A program made the position numbers and the translations under genes. DNA of 64,000 bases. It comes from Flabesymbios commensalis. Its lineage: Eukaryota; Annelida; Polychaeta; Terebellida; Flabelligeridae. The notes below the pieces were generated by a model, which was not told the origin of the DNA, did no database searches, and saw only the letters and a list, made by a program, of their open reading frames with translations. The stretch is taken from the NCBI GenBank assembly GCA_964017125.1, contig OZ024905.1, positions 40,142,869 to 40,206,868 of the forward strand, read 5' to 3'. Every line of letters starts with the position of its first letter. The first letter of the stretch is position 1. This document shows, piece by piece, positions 59,201 to 59,939 of the stretch.

Positions 59201-59939
59201 ATCACCAGACAAGGTGACAAAAATTAAAATCACCAGCCTAGGCGACTAAAACATAATTCAAGCCTCCTATTCAACAATCCATTGCATTAACAATTCTCAA
59301 CAAGTAAACAATTCTCAACAAGGAACAACCTCAAAAATGCCTAATCAGAGTCAGACATATTTATTAAGTTAAGTTTAACAATTTTGTCAAGCTCATCCAT
59401 AAAATTTGAAATCAAAATTGACTTTCAACTAAATAGTGATTGCAACCCACGATATAGAGTACATGTGGGTGACACTGGGCGAATGTATGATTTGGGGTTC
59501 ATGGTGTGATGTCAGGGTGTGTATAAAGTGATAGATGGGCGCCTTGTAATGGACTTTTACAGGGTGTGATAGAAATCACACTAGGGTGTGATCATGTGTA
59601 TCAGATATTCGGGCATGCCCTGCTAACTCGAACAGTGTTCTGGCCCAACTTCATACAAGACGAGGGATAGGGACAAAGACGTACACTCCGGCCCGATGTA
59701 AAATTTCCTAAACAATAAATAGACTGGGCAAGACTAACCTTCCCAAAATCAACCCTTGGGGCCTTAGTGAAATGTGTCAATTCAAGAACTTCATCAGATG
59801 GAGCGACAGGTGAAATTTCTGTATTCTTCTCAACAGCTATTTCAAAACTGACTGGTTCAGCTTCGAACCATGATCTACGACGTCTTTTTCCATCACTACC
59901 ATCAGCTCCTGGTGTTGACAGAAGGGAAAGTCTATCCAT
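5012..59939 (-). CDS. ASPM: ASPM / abnormal spindle orthologue, complete gene (25 coding exons)
   Basis: Whole-gene entry; exons are listed separately. Spliced CDS is 11637 nt, encoding 3878 residues. In the family this protein binds microtubule minus ends at spindle poles, works with katanin, and sets spindle orientation in dividing progenitors; human loss causes microcephaly. Domains: ASH about residues 52-155; disordered region 161-1130; ASPM-conserved block about 1135-1380; CH1 about 1375-1515; CH2 about 1570-1730; about 79 IQ motifs 1733-3640; HEAT/ARM-like tail to 3878. All 24 introns are GT-AG with matching phases, no frame break was found, and the single large IQ exon matches human gene structure. 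The protein is longer than human ASPM mainly because of a large disordered exon 3. Exon boundaries were read by eye from splice signals and family similarity. Confidence 0.95.
5371..5954. mobile_element. VNTR-core element, copy 1 (intron 24)
   Basis: Begins CAAGAGCACACTCGACAATA and ends with a hairpin of the form TAGCCCACC...GGCGGGCTA around TTTTAATTAAAA. Inside are about three tandem units, each with GCCATTATTGAACTTGTCC, a run ending in TTATCGCGCCCACAAGGTC, and ATTGACGTAAAATG. The 5' AATAGCCCGCC and the 3' GGCGGGCTA are inverted relative to each other. No ORF is present, so it is non-autonomous. The superfamily is unknown to me. Related copies are at 7627, 35870, 38046 and 43230. Confidence 0.75.
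6327..6523. repeat. Minisatellite of about 21 bp (intron 24)
   Basis: Roughly eight imperfect copies of CCAGACTATACAAACAGTAC, with variants CACAAACCGTA and TATGCAAACCGTA. It lies within ASPM intron 24. A short open frame spanning it is only a by-product of the repeat period being a multiple of three. Confidence 0.85.
6831..6980 (-). CDS. ASPM: ASPM exon 24
   Basis: Residues 3739-3788, phase 0 to 0. Encodes [20 protein letters not shown] and following [16 protein letters not shown], closely matching human [20 protein letters not shown] and LLQIYREK...IFTKTC. Acceptor TTTCAG and donor AAG|GTACTA. Part of the C-terminal HEAT/ARM-like region; somewhat shorter than the human exon, lacking a small insert after YREK. 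Confidence 0.92.
7061..7298. mobile_element. piggyBac-like MITE, family A (intron 23)
   Basis: Inverted termini CCCTTTAA and TTAAAGGG with TTAA on the right (7299-7302) and TTGA on the left (7057-7060). An internal palindrome has CACTTGAAATTGTGTCTCGC facing its complement, about 50 nt arms in total. TTAA target sites and CCCTTT termini are typical of piggyBac-type non-autonomous elements. It carries no ORF. The copy preserves the uninterrupted form of the sequence broken at 61223-61482. Confidence 0.75.
7627..7845. mobile_element. VNTR-core element, shortened copy 2 (intron 23)
   Basis: Starts CAAGAGCACAGGCGACAATA and includes one GCCATTATTGAA unit, then TAACACTTACGACGCTAAAC and AATTGCAATAGC, as in the copy at 5371. 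It has a single internal unit, so the tandem repeat is not essential for the element's termini (inference). Confidence 0.65.
7991..8145 (-). CDS. ASPM: ASPM exon 23
   Basis: Residues 3687-3738. Spliced codon G+AT gives D, then [20 protein letters not shown] and [20 protein letters not shown]; human has [20 protein letters not shown] and LIRSCNRSIPCMEVIR. Too short in open frame to stand out without splicing. Acceptor TTTTTTAG, donor AAG|GTAAGC, phase 1 to 0. Belongs to the HEAT/ARM-like tail. Confidence 0.93.
8578..8656. repeat. Two-copy GC-rich palindromic repeat (intron 22)
   Basis: Two copies of GCAGTCTAAGTCCGAGCC, each continuing through the palindrome TCCGAGCCCGGCTCGGA (one base changed in the first copy) to CCTGG, about 47 bp apart. 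It stands out in AT-rich sequence. No function can be assigned. The rest of intron 22 (8146-9197) shows nothing I recognise. Confidence 0.7.
9198..9390 (-). CDS. ASPM: ASPM exon 22 (last IQ motif, start of tail)
   Basis: Residues 3623-3687. Begins [15 protein letters not shown], completing an IQ motif started by RIQ at the end of exon 21, then a basic linker and [20 protein letters not shown] (human [20 protein letters not shown]). Marks the transition from IQ repeats to the helical C-terminal domain. Acceptor ATTTTCAG, donor TTAG|GTAAGA, phase 0 to 1. Confidence 0.94.
9667..9858 (-). CDS. ASPM: ASPM exon 21 (IQ motifs)
   Basis: Residues 3559-3622, phase 0 to 0. Encodes [24 protein letters not shown] and [19 protein letters not shown], ending in ALRIQ; roughly three calmodulin- or light-chain-binding IQ motifs. 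The first completes VVIQ from exon 20 and the last is completed by exon 22. Donor CAG|GTGCAG is weaker than most in this gene. Confidence 0.93.
10090..10857. mobile_element. DNA transposon, CAGGGTTCCCACA termini (intron 20)
   Basis: Inverted termini CAGGGTTCCCACA and TGTGGGAACCCTG bound a 768-bp element without an intact ORF. Both ends carry subterminal repeats of the type AAGGACTTTTC / GGACATTTCAGGAC. AT-rich flanks (ACATATAA and CATATATA) make the target duplication unclear. Termini resemble hAT elements. Related subterminal sequence occurs near 44135 and 47510-47640. Confidence 0.7.
11124..11273 (-). CDS. ASPM: ASPM exon 20 (IQ motif)
   Basis: Residues 3509-3558, phase 0 to 0. Reads [20 protein letters not shown], then [20 protein letters not shown] and [10 protein letters not shown]; human has AVKIQRAYKLYLALK...VNSVICIQ. 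One complete IQ motif plus the start of another. Acceptor ATTTTAG, donor CAG|GTATGA. Found only by translating between exons 19 and 21, since the frame is short. Confidence 0.92.
11610..16712 (-). CDS. ASPM: ASPM exon 19, giant IQ-repeat exon
   Basis: Residues 1808-3508 in one uninterrupted 5103-nt exon, phase 0 to 0, acceptor TATTGCAG and donor GAG|GTAAAA. By eye it holds about 71 IQ-type units of the form xIQxxxRxxxxR, mostly alternating short and long spacings of about 22 to 28 residues as in vertebrate ASPM. In the family these bind calmodulin or calmodulin-like light chains and form a long helical rod. One unit is degenerate ([11 protein letters not shown], near 12433-12462) and the next is CLEAAYRGH, with E for Q. 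A 73-residue block is tandemly duplicated (13222-13659). The human counterpart, exon 18, is likewise a single large exon. Confidence 0.97.
13222..13659 (-). repeat. Recent 219-bp tandem duplication inside the IQ exon
   Basis: Two adjacent 219-bp units (13222-13440 and 13441-13659), with a unit boundary at GCTCTCC and the same word again at 13660. Each encodes 73 residues: [17 protein letters not shown], then [18 protein letters not shown] and [20 protein letters not shown]. Only a handful of residues differ. The reading frame is kept because 219 is a multiple of three. It adds three IQ motifs. Confidence 0.93.
16908..18885. mobile_element. pogo/Tigger-like DNA transposon (intron 18)
   Basis: Inverted termini CAGTGGGGACCCGGAAATCG and, at the right, the complement of CAGTGTAGACCCGGTATCGG, flanked by TA on both sides (16906-16907 and 18886-18887). 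Subterminal repeats of GGGACTGAAAAAGGTGGTCC occur near both ends. The 1978-bp body contains a 28-bp minisatellite (18408-18640) but no recognisable transposase, so it is non-autonomous or decayed. TA duplication and CAGT start fit the pogo/Tc1-mariner group. Confidence 0.75.
18408..18640. repeat. Minisatellite of 27-28 bp inside the pogo-like element
   Basis: About eight imperfect copies of GTGGATCCAGCCAGCGCTGG with TCCCTTA spacers. The repeat lies wholly inside the transposon at 16908-18885. A minus-strand open frame through it reflects the repeat rather than a gene. Confidence 0.85.
19409..19427. repeat. (ATT)n microsatellite (intron 18)
   Basis: Short run of TAT/ATT triplets following CCAATAAATGG. 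The surrounding intron sequence from 18888 to 19566 shows nothing else I recognise. Confidence 0.7.
19567..19761 (-). CDS. ASPM: ASPM exon 18 (IQ motifs)
   Basis: Residues 1743-1807, phase 0 to 0. Encodes [20 protein letters not shown] and [19 protein letters not shown], two IQ motifs, and ends AAVRIQ, which exon 19 completes with AHIRGFQ. Acceptor AATTACAG, donor CAA|GTAAGT. It corresponds to the first IQ exon after the CH domains in human ASPM. Confidence 0.95.
20092..20227. mobile_element. hAT-like MITE with 8-bp target duplication (intron 17)
   Basis: Termini CACAGTGTTAGCTAG and its near complement (one mismatch) enclose 136 bp. The 8-bp duplication TCAGTGAC is perfect at 20084-20091 and 20228-20235. 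The core contains GGGTGTGTAACA repeats; the same core, with damaged ends, recurs at 58870-59050. An 8-bp duplication and these termini fit hAT. Confidence 0.85.
20298..20498 (-). CDS. ASPM: ASPM exon 17 (end of CH2, first IQ)
   Basis: Residues 1676-1742, phase 0 to 0. [20 protein letters not shown] and [20 protein letters not shown] match human [20 protein letters not shown] and [20 protein letters not shown]. This is the last helix of the second calponin-homology domain, followed by the first IQ motif, [16 protein letters not shown]. Acceptor CTCCAG, donor AAG|GTATGA. Confidence 0.96.
20940..22600. repeat. Tandem array of about 145-bp units (intron 16)
   Basis: About ten diverged copies. 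Each contains ATAGTAATGGTCTAGCTATC, then TAGCACGGTTTACCAAATAT, GTGAATAATGGCCGATAGG, CGGCCATTTTGAATTTGATC and CAAGATGCATCCTCTCCTGA. Spacing of the CGGCCATTTT word is about 135-154 bp. Isolated units of the same family lie at 43855-44085, 45620-45860, 46370-46700 and 47700-47960. No ORF. Confidence 0.9.
22615..22990. repeat. Probable element end next to the 145-bp array
   Basis: Two diverged sub-copies of CAAAAGGCACAACTAG, then GAGATATGCTCCGGAAACGA, and a terminal segment with GGACGGCCCAACGGCCCAAC. This layout is common at the end of dispersed repeats in marine invertebrate genomes (general knowledge, not checked). It abuts the 145-bp array and may be part of the same element. Confidence 0.5.
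23306..23455 (-). repeat. 75-bp tandem duplication covering an ASPM splice donor
   Basis: Two adjacent 75-bp copies, 23306-23380 and 23381-23455. The right-hand copy contains the end of exon 16 and its donor; the left-hand copy repeats the last 42 or so bases of that exon and an identical donor word, CGAGAAG|GTATGTATC, but its frame contains a TAG. If the distal donor were used the transcript would stop, so the proximal donor at 23413 must be the productive one. Confidence 0.9.
23413..23480 (-). CDS. ASPM: ASPM exon 16 (68-nt exon within CH2)
   Basis: Residues 1653-1675. The spliced codon G+AT gives D, then [20 protein letters not shown] and EK; human has [20 protein letters not shown]. Acceptor GTCTCTTCAG was chosen because it alone restores the phase left by exon 15; an AG 13 bases upstream breaks the frame. 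Donor AAG|GTATGT, phase 1 to 0. The donor region is tandemly duplicated. Confidence 0.88.
23568..24206. mobile_element. Foldback-type element with long inverted repeats (intron 15)
   Basis: A roughly 56-bp inverted repeat, containing GAACTCCTGAACGATGTTCA and CCGGCAGAATATCAT, occurs at 23568-23623 and inverted at 24151-24206, with about two differences. The 527-bp interior includes GTGAACCACC words and no ORF. Beyond the right arm, up to about 24286, the sequence opens a minus-strand frame starting [20 protein letters not shown], so the arm may derive from the coding end of an unknown transposon (inference). Confidence 0.65.
25085..25280 (-). CDS. ASPM: ASPM exon 15 (CH2 core)
   Basis: Residues 1588-1653. 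[20 protein letters not shown] and YHPSLLK match human [20 protein letters not shown] and YHPCYVP; the DGRALC motif is the CH-domain hallmark. An acidic serine-rich insert, [11 protein letters not shown], resembles human SSSESDDSSLD. Acceptor AAAG-type TTTTTTAAG, donor AAAG|GTTGGT, phase 0 to 1. Confidence 0.96.
25640..26739. mobile_element. DNA transposon with 5-bp duplication, hAT5-like (intron 14)
   Basis: Termini CAGGGGTCGAAACTAAC and the complement of CAGCGTTCGAAACTAAC, flanked by ATCAA on both sides. Several GTGGTCCTG / GGACCAC words crowd each end. The 1100-bp body has no intact transposase. Sister elements with the same design are at 32059, 50274 and perhaps 60367. The hAT5 assignment is inferred from duplication length and CAG ends. 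Confidence 0.75.
26765..26870. mobile_element. piggyBac-like MITE family A, partial (intron 14)
   Basis: Carries the diagnostic palindrome GAGGTTGTGGATCGC facing GCGAGACACAACCTC and the flanking TTGGAAATTAAA seen in the copy at 7061-7298. Terminal CCCTTT is not clear, so the copy is incomplete. Confidence 0.6.
26924..28694. mobile_element. pogo-like DNA transposon with a nested insert (intron 14)
   Basis: Inverted termini CAGTAGTCCC with TA on each side (26922-26923 and 28695-28696); subterminal words such as AAGTCGCATC, GTCGTATCTGGGAGGGG and GTCGCATCTGGAGGG recur at both ends. The interior from about 27243 begins CCCTATTATCCCTAATAAAA and shares long stretches with 56875-57920 and 62770-63615, so another element appears to be nested inside. 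No transposase frame is recognisable. Confidence 0.7.
28730..29400. repeat. Two to three tandem units of about 290 bp (intron 14)
   Basis: Repeated blocks include CCAGGGTAAGTTGCTTCC, TGAAGCAGT..A.GCTCT, and CTCAGGGCCAGTGAGCATAC, with diverged counterparts near 29050 and 29300. One unit contains GGCGGCCATCTTCCATTTTG. Positions 29438-29470 form a perfect 11-bp-arm hairpin, AAGTCTCCACC against GGTGGAGACTT. Confidence 0.6.
29594..29703 (-). CDS. ASPM: ASPM exon 14 (start of CH2)
   Basis: Residues 1551-1587. [20 protein letters not shown] and [17 protein letters not shown] correspond to human NIKLLMDWVNAVCAFYNKK. The [12 protein letters not shown] helix opens the second CH domain. Acceptor TTTTTAAG, donor AAG|GTAATT, phase 1 to 0. 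Confidence 0.94.
29734..30070. mobile_element. Possible small CAG-ended transposon (intron 13)
   Basis: Left end CAGCGTTTGAAATTAG and right end complementary to CAGGGTTAGAAACTAT resemble the termini at 25640-26739, and GTGGTCC words occur inside. I could not find a matching target duplication, so the borders are uncertain. Confidence 0.45.
30211..30294. mobile_element. 84-bp foldback MITE (intron 13)
   Basis: A single palindrome: CTTTCAGTGTGCGGATCGAC on the left pairs with CGGTCCCTGCGCTGAAAGG on the right, with CAGAATCTGACATGTCAGAT at the centre. A diverged relative, with CATCGGAATTTGATG and CATCAGAATTTGACATC, lies at 46129-46216. Confidence 0.65.
30316..30427 (-). CDS. ASPM: ASPM exon 13 (linker between CH domains)
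   Basis: Residues 1514-1551. [20 protein letters not shown] and [17 protein letters not shown] correspond to human [20 protein letters not shown]. Probably helical linker between CH1 and CH2. Acceptor CAACAG, donor AGTG|GTTAGT, phase 0 to 1. Confidence 0.9.
30490..31620. repeat. Tandem units of about 430-460 bp (intron 12)
   Basis: Three diverged copies share TTTGTCATGGGTTATCCTTG, TGAGACATTACATTTTGTTT, ATGGTCCAGCTATTTTG and, in two copies, AAATGGCCACTAAACGGCC followed by TTTTGAATTGTTTGCTCCC. The marker word TCATGGG lies at 30661, 31088 and 31548. No ORF of interest. 31621-32058 holds nothing clear except a TAACCCTTACACTGCT end at 31974. Confidence 0.75.
32059..33179. mobile_element. DNA transposon with 5-bp duplication, hAT5-like (intron 12)
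   Basis: Left end CAGTGTTCACGATAAGGTG, right end complementary to CAGCGTTCGAAATAAGTGGG, flanked by TACAT on both sides. GGTTGTCC words are repeated near each end, as GTGGTCC words are in the 25640 element. The 1121-bp interior includes a GCGTTTATTAGGGATAATA fragment near 33040. No intact transposase. Confidence 0.78.
33540..33793. mobile_element. piggyBac-like MITE, family C (intron 12)
   Basis: Perfect 13-bp inverted termini CCCTTACACTGCT and AGCAGTGTAAGGG, with TTTA on the left and TTAA on the right. The 254-bp body has no ORF. A solitary left end of this family is at 31974. Confidence 0.8.
33985..34350 (+). promoter_or_regulatory. CpG-containing promoter-like stretch (intron 12)
   Basis: Locally richer in CG than its surroundings, with a perfect CRE, TGACGTCA, near 34094-34101, and NRF-1-like words TGCGCATGC and CGCGCATGCACATGCG just upstream. 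It precedes the small ORF at 34351. Promoter activity is inferred; the site could equally be an ASPM intronic enhancer or part of an old repeat. Confidence 0.3.
34351..34590 (+). CDS. Candidate small membrane protein nested in intron 12
   Basis: Open frame of 79 codons on the strand opposite ASPM. From an internal methionine at 34453 it reads [20 protein letters not shown] and [16 protein letters not shown], a single predicted membrane helix with a positive end. I do not recognise the family. A possible donor, GCA|GTAAAA, follows the helix, so it could be one exon of a spliced gene. AT-rich introns throw up hydrophobic frames by chance, so this is weak. Confidence 0.2.
   Translation: MAGQRLYTIQCRRLFSARLGTDSTINTAVCGNEGMDWSALLGSAIIILVIFLLLLGIGEILIYAVKINKKISFFCVLFC
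35221..35306 (-). CDS. ASPM: ASPM exon 12 (end of CH1)
   Basis: Residues 1485-1513. Spliced G+GA gives G, then [20 protein letters not shown] and WMIIFHFQ; human is [20 protein letters not shown] and WKIAFAFQ. The [15 protein letters not shown] segment is the conserved closing helix of the first CH domain. Acceptor TCCACAG, donor CAG|GTAAAT, phase 1 to 0. Confidence 0.96.
35605..35750 (-). CDS. ASPM: ASPM exon 11 (CH1 core)
   Basis: Residues 1436-1485. Spliced GC+G gives A, then [20 protein letters not shown] and [20 protein letters not shown], matching human [20 protein letters not shown] and [20 protein letters not shown] almost position for position. Acceptor TTTGCAG, donor GATG|GTTAGT, phase 2 to 1. 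Confidence 0.96.
35870..36464. mobile_element. VNTR-core element, copy 3 (intron 10)
   Basis: Starts CAAGATTACACTCAACAATAG and ends with the same AATTAAAAGGC hairpin region; about three diverged internal units each contain GCCATTATTGAACTTGTC and CAACATG. More diverged than the 38046 copy, so probably older (inference). Confidence 0.7.
36632..36807 (-). CDS. ASPM: ASPM exon 10 (start of CH1)
   Basis: Residues 1378-1436. [20 protein letters not shown] and [20 protein letters not shown], then [19 protein letters not shown]; human is [20 protein letters not shown] and [39 protein letters not shown]. The DLTDGIRLA word is the first CH-domain hallmark. Acceptor TTTTTAG, donor TTAGC|GTAAGA, phase 0 to 2. 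Confidence 0.96.
37010..37662. mobile_element. piggyBac-like element, CCCTTTGAGTC ends (intron 9)
   Basis: Left end CCCCTTGAGTC and right end GACTCAAAGGG are inverted, with TTAA immediately right (37663-37666) and a TTAA near the left border at 37002-37005. The 653-bp interior includes two CACCTGCTCAT..AGACACG-type short repeats. No ORF. The left border is slightly degraded. Confidence 0.6.
38046..39372. mobile_element. VNTR-core element, longest copy with 161-bp tandem repeat (intron 9)
   Basis: Starts CAAGAGCACACTCGATAATA and ends with the TTAATTAAAA...GGCGGGCTA hairpin. The core is seven tandem units; the word GCCATTATTG lies at 38231, 38392, 38553, 38714, 38876, 39033 and 39194, giving a 157-162 bp period. 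Each unit holds CAAGAACTACTTATTAGTAA, CTTTTCAAGTTATCGCGCCC, ACAAGGTCAAATTATTGACG and AATCGGCCATTTT. Units are highly alike, so the array is recent or homogenised. The element sits inside older sequence carrying AGGAGTATTTC on the left and AGGAGTATTTTTC on the right. Confidence 0.9.
39560..39735. repeat. Fragment of the GTTTATTAG-ended family (intron 9)
   Basis: Contains TTTCAGTGCACATAATAAACTC, split here as TTTCAGTGCACATAATAAAC and following bases, then GCCCCCCAACTGCGTC and GTGTTTATTAG. Comparable terminal pieces occur near 33020-33050, 56900, 57890 and 63580. Sequence from 39736 to 40975 shows nothing I recognise. Confidence 0.5.
40976..41345. repeat. Diverged AATGCTGGGCC / CAACGTTGG repeats (intron 9)
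   Basis: Three or more imperfect units with words such as GGCTCAACGTTGGTCCAATG, CAATGCTGGCACACTG and GACCCAATGTTGTTTTAATG followed by CCGGGCCGACGTCATAGACG. The same words appear inside elements at 27650, 28350, 57490, 58140-58230 and 63170. Confidence 0.6.
41800..41930 (-). CDS. ASPM: ASPM exon 9 (conserved ASPM block)
   Basis: Residues 1334-1377. [20 protein letters not shown] and [20 protein letters not shown], then DFK; human has [20 protein letters not shown] and [20 protein letters not shown]. The HDPCLFCKD motif is ASPM-specific and near-invariant. Acceptor GTTGCAG, donor AAG|GTAAGA, phase 1 to 0. Confidence 0.97.
42053..42207. mobile_element. piggyBac-like MITE family A, partial (intron 8)
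   Basis: Shares GACCGCAATCAGCAAGATTT, AATTTTCGCTCACTTGAAG and CTTCAAGTGGGTGAAAATTC with the element at 61173-61663, in that orientation. Part of the central palindrome has been lost. A further scrap with CACCTTCAAGTGAGTGAAAT lies at 42250-42280, and another at 42540-42655. Confidence 0.6.
42700..42841 (-). CDS. ASPM: ASPM exon 8 (conserved ASPM block)
   Basis: Residues 1287-1334. [20 protein letters not shown] and [20 protein letters not shown], then VPHLYKEG; human has [40 protein letters not shown] and VPHLYRDG. Acceptor GTTGCAG, donor GAGG|GTAAGC, phase 0 to 1. Confidence 0.97.
42869..43121. mobile_element. piggyBac-like MITE, family B (intron 7)
   Basis: Left border TTAA then CCCTTTAAAG; right end CTTGAAAGGG. 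A palindrome of CATCCACTACAAGTCG against CGGCTTGTAGTGGATG fills the right half. It is the reverse complement of the copy at 61223-61482. Confidence 0.75.
43230..43762. mobile_element. VNTR-core element, copy 5 (intron 7)
   Basis: Starts CAAGAGCGCACTAGACAGTAG and ends near AAAGGCAGGCC; three diverged units carry CATTATTGAAC, AACATGCA and AAGTTATTGCGCCCACAAGG. The proximal end segment AATGTTAACGTTAATGCC matches the GTTAACGCCGACGCC end of the 38046 copy. Confidence 0.7.
43855..44085. repeat. Dispersed units of the 145-bp family (intron 7)
   Basis: One and a half units: ATGGTCTAGCTATCTGGCAC, CGGCCATTTCAAATTAGATC, CATAGTATATCCCTACCTGA and a second ATGGTCTAGTTATCTGG. The start shows a short triplication of TAATGGTCTAG. 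Confidence 0.75.
44290..44935. repeat. Tandem array of about 140-bp units (intron 7)
   Basis: About five units, each with GGCGGCCATTTTGAATTTC, AAATCACTTGCACATTCCA, GGGAATGTGATAGTAAAATT and GTTTTTGCGCCCACAAAAAA. Spacing of the GGCCATTTT word is about 136-148 bp. The unit is different from the 145-bp and 161-bp arrays except for that word and GCGCCCACAA, which the 161-bp family also has. Confidence 0.85.
44936..45160. mobile_element. piggyBac-like MITE family B, partial (intron 7)
   Basis: Palindrome CACTACAAGCTGCGAATTGC against CGACTTGTAGTG, then ATGATGCTTCAATGCATCG, as in 61223-61482. The left end is lost against the 140-bp array. 45161-45619 shows diverged sequence with a GTTACGTATGTTA word near 45445 but no clear element. 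Confidence 0.65.
45620..45860. repeat. Dispersed units of the 145-bp family (intron 7)
   Basis: Contains ATGGTCTAACTATCTACAAC, AAGTCGGCCATTTTGTATTT, GCATATCCCTCCCTGAAAC and ATGGTCTAGCTATCTGACAT. Diverged from the intron 16 array. Confidence 0.7.
46129..46216. mobile_element. Foldback MITE, relative of 30211-30294 (intron 7)
   Basis: CTTTCAGTTCTGGGACCG on the left faces GATCCCCGAACTGAAA on the right, with CATCGGAATTTGATG and CATCAGAATTTGACATC inside. A single palindrome without ORF. Confidence 0.6.
46370..46700. repeat. Dispersed units of the 145-bp family (intron 7)
   Basis: Two diverged units: GGTAAATAATGGCTGATAG, GATCTAGCTATCTGGCATGG, AGTATATCCCTCCCTAAAAT, then AATGGCCGCAAGTCGGCAAT. Confidence 0.65.
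46920..47345. mobile_element. Possible element with GTAACATACGTAAC ends (intron 7)
   Basis: Left end has CAATTCCAGACGCGTAACAT, right end the complement of CCATTCCACGTTACATATG. GTAACATACGTAAC-like palindromic words occur four times inside or at the ends, and once more at about 45445. The interior has no ORF. No target duplication was identified, so borders are approximate. Confidence 0.5.
47500..47640. mobile_element. Fragment related to the 10090-10857 transposon (intron 7)
   Basis: Contains AACGGACTTTTCCCGG, AATCAAGGACTTTTCCAGG and, at the right, GTACCCGTGGGAGCCATG, resembling the GGACTTTTC subterminal repeats and GTGGGAACCCTG end of the element in intron 20. Borders are unclear. Confidence 0.5.
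47700..47960. repeat. Dispersed units of the 145-bp family (intron 7)
   Basis: Contains GATCAAGTTGATATTTTTCA, GTATATCCTTACCTGAAACT, AATGGTCTAGCTATCTGG and TTTGGCTGCCATGACCTAG, matching 43855-44085 more closely than the intron 16 array. Confidence 0.7.
48584..48651 (-). CDS. ASPM: ASPM exon 7 (68-nt exon)
   Basis: Residues 1264-1286. Spliced G+GA gives G, then [20 protein letters not shown] and LE; human is [20 protein letters not shown] and LE. The LSYNPLWLR motif is ASPM-diagnostic. Acceptor TCTACAG, donor GAG|GTGAGG, phase 1 to 0. Confidence 0.97.
49013..49232. mobile_element. 220-bp MITE with 5-bp duplication (intron 6)
   Basis: Inverted termini CAGGGTTTCCGCCAGG and CCTGGCGGAAACCCTG, perfect over 16 bp, flanked by CTGTT on both sides. 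The interior has poly-G runs and no ORF. The 5-bp duplication links it with the larger elements at 25640, 32059 and 50274. Confidence 0.85.
49267..49503 (-). CDS. ASPM: ASPM exon 6 (conserved ASPM block)
   Basis: Residues 1185-1264. [20 protein letters not shown] and [20 protein letters not shown], then [20 protein letters not shown]; human has [20 protein letters not shown] and [20 protein letters not shown]. A very basic, helical segment in the region that binds microtubules in the family. Acceptor TTGATAG, donor CTAG|GTGCTT, phase 1 to 1. Confidence 0.96.
49646..49795 (-). CDS. ASPM: ASPM exon 5
   Basis: Residues 1135-1185. Spliced G+CA gives A, then [20 protein letters not shown] and [20 protein letters not shown]; human has [20 protein letters not shown] and [20 protein letters not shown]. 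Acceptor TTATCAG, donor AAAA|GTAAGT, phase 1 to 1. Confidence 0.97.
50274..51991. mobile_element. DNA transposon with 5-bp duplication, hAT5-like (intron 4)
   Basis: Left end CAGGGATGCAAATTCAC, right end complementary to CAGGGGGAAAAATTCGTC, flanked by TAATG on both sides (50269-50273 and 51992-51996). Subterminal GGCGAC / GGGCGATT and CTAGCCC words occur at both ends. The 1718-bp body has no intact transposase. 51997-52320 to its right is low-complexity T-rich sequence. Confidence 0.78.
52508..52589. mobile_element. 82-bp MITE (intron 4)
   Basis: Termini CAGGGATGA and TCATCCCTG with ATATAT on both sides. Too short for coding. Just to the right, 52614-52638 is a separate palindrome, TTTTATCACT against AGTGATAAAA. 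Confidence 0.6.
53117..53263 (-). CDS. ASPM: ASPM exon 4
   Basis: Residues 1086-1134. Spliced T+CA gives S, then [20 protein letters not shown] and [20 protein letters not shown]; the final [16 protein letters not shown] aligns loosely with human RTKPIIAVAQSSLTFIK. Mostly basic, serine-rich linker between the disordered exon and the conserved block. Acceptor TTCTGCAG, donor CAG|GTAAGT, phase 1 to 1. Intron 3 (53264-53565) holds nothing recognised. Confidence 0.88.
53566..56341 (-). CDS. ASPM: ASPM exon 3, large disordered exon
   Basis: Residues 161-1086 (925 full codons), phase 0 to 1. Serine/threonine/proline-rich and predicted disordered, as the matching human exon is, but much longer. Motif clusters visible: [33 protein letters not shown] (about residues 322-455), each beside a TP or SP; human has one RRSTTYS. 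Then [10 protein letters not shown] and [20 protein letters not shown] (about 838-920). A KEN box lies at 210-212 and an LxxIxE word, LAVIAEEE, near 723. Acceptor TTTATCAG. The donor AAAAT|GTGCGT is weak; it was chosen because it alone gives the phase needed by exon 4 and precedes the in-frame stop. Confidence 0.92.
54632..54655 (-). other. Candidate PP2A-B56 docking motif in ASPM
   Basis: Encodes LAVIAEEE followed by SP. This matches the LxxIxE consensus with trailing acidic residues used by the B56 subunit of PP2A. It is seen directly; binding is inference from consensus, which occurs by chance in long disordered proteins. Confidence 0.35.
56186..56194 (-). other. Candidate KEN degron in ASPM
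   Basis: Encodes KEN at residues 210-212 in disordered sequence (context [11 protein letters not shown]). KEN boxes are recognised by APC/C-Cdh1 in proteins destroyed at mitotic exit; that use here is inferred. Confidence 0.35.
56875..57920. mobile_element. GTTTATTA-ended element (intron 2)
   Basis: Left part has GGGGGCGCGTTTATTATG, right part GCATGTTTATTGGGG and GCGTTTATAAGGGATAATAC. The interior shares AGGTGCCGACATCAGGTGTG, TATTCAATGGCAAAC and TGCTGGGCCA with 62770-63615 and with the interior of 26924-28694. No transposase frame. Exact borders are not determined. Confidence 0.55.
58021..58062. mobile_element. Fragment of the two-headed SINE (intron 2)
   Basis: AGGCTCCCCACAGTACTAAT and GAGTGGACGGGGAAG match the linker of the SINE at 1049-1340. 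The following 58110-58240 carries GTTGGTCCAAC / ACATTGGTCC words of the dispersed CAACGTTGG type. Confidence 0.55.
58388..58666 (-). CDS. ASPM: ASPM exon 2 (ASH domain)
   Basis: Residues 68-160, phase 0 to 0. [20 protein letters not shown] and [20 protein letters not shown], then [20 protein letters not shown] and [20 protein letters not shown], ending KKVKK. Human equivalents: [56 protein letters not shown]. This is the beta-rich ASH (ASPM, SPD-2, Hydin) domain. Acceptor ATCTTCAG, donor AAG|GTAGCC. Confidence 0.95.
58870..59050. mobile_element. Relative of the 20092-20227 hAT-like MITE (intron 1)
   Basis: Shares GGGCTGACAGGGTGTGTGAA, CTATAAGCAG and GAGTTTTGACAGGGTGTGGT with the intron 17 MITE but has damaged or different ends. 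A third, more diverged stretch with AGGGTGTGATAGAAATCACA lies at 59460-59640. Confidence 0.6.
59739..59939 (-). CDS. ASPM: ASPM exon 1 (first coding exon)
   Basis: Residues 1-67, ending phase 0 at GGGAAG|GTTAGT. Starts [20 protein letters not shown], passes through [14 protein letters not shown] and ends [16 protein letters not shown], the first strand of the ASH domain (human LSHFCRSPFLCFGD). Start chosen at 59939 because TACCATGG gives a good context. A methionine seven codons upstream lies across a strong acceptor-like TTTGTTTCAG (exon border would be 59951), suggesting a separate 5' untranslated exon upstream that I could not place. Confidence 0.9.
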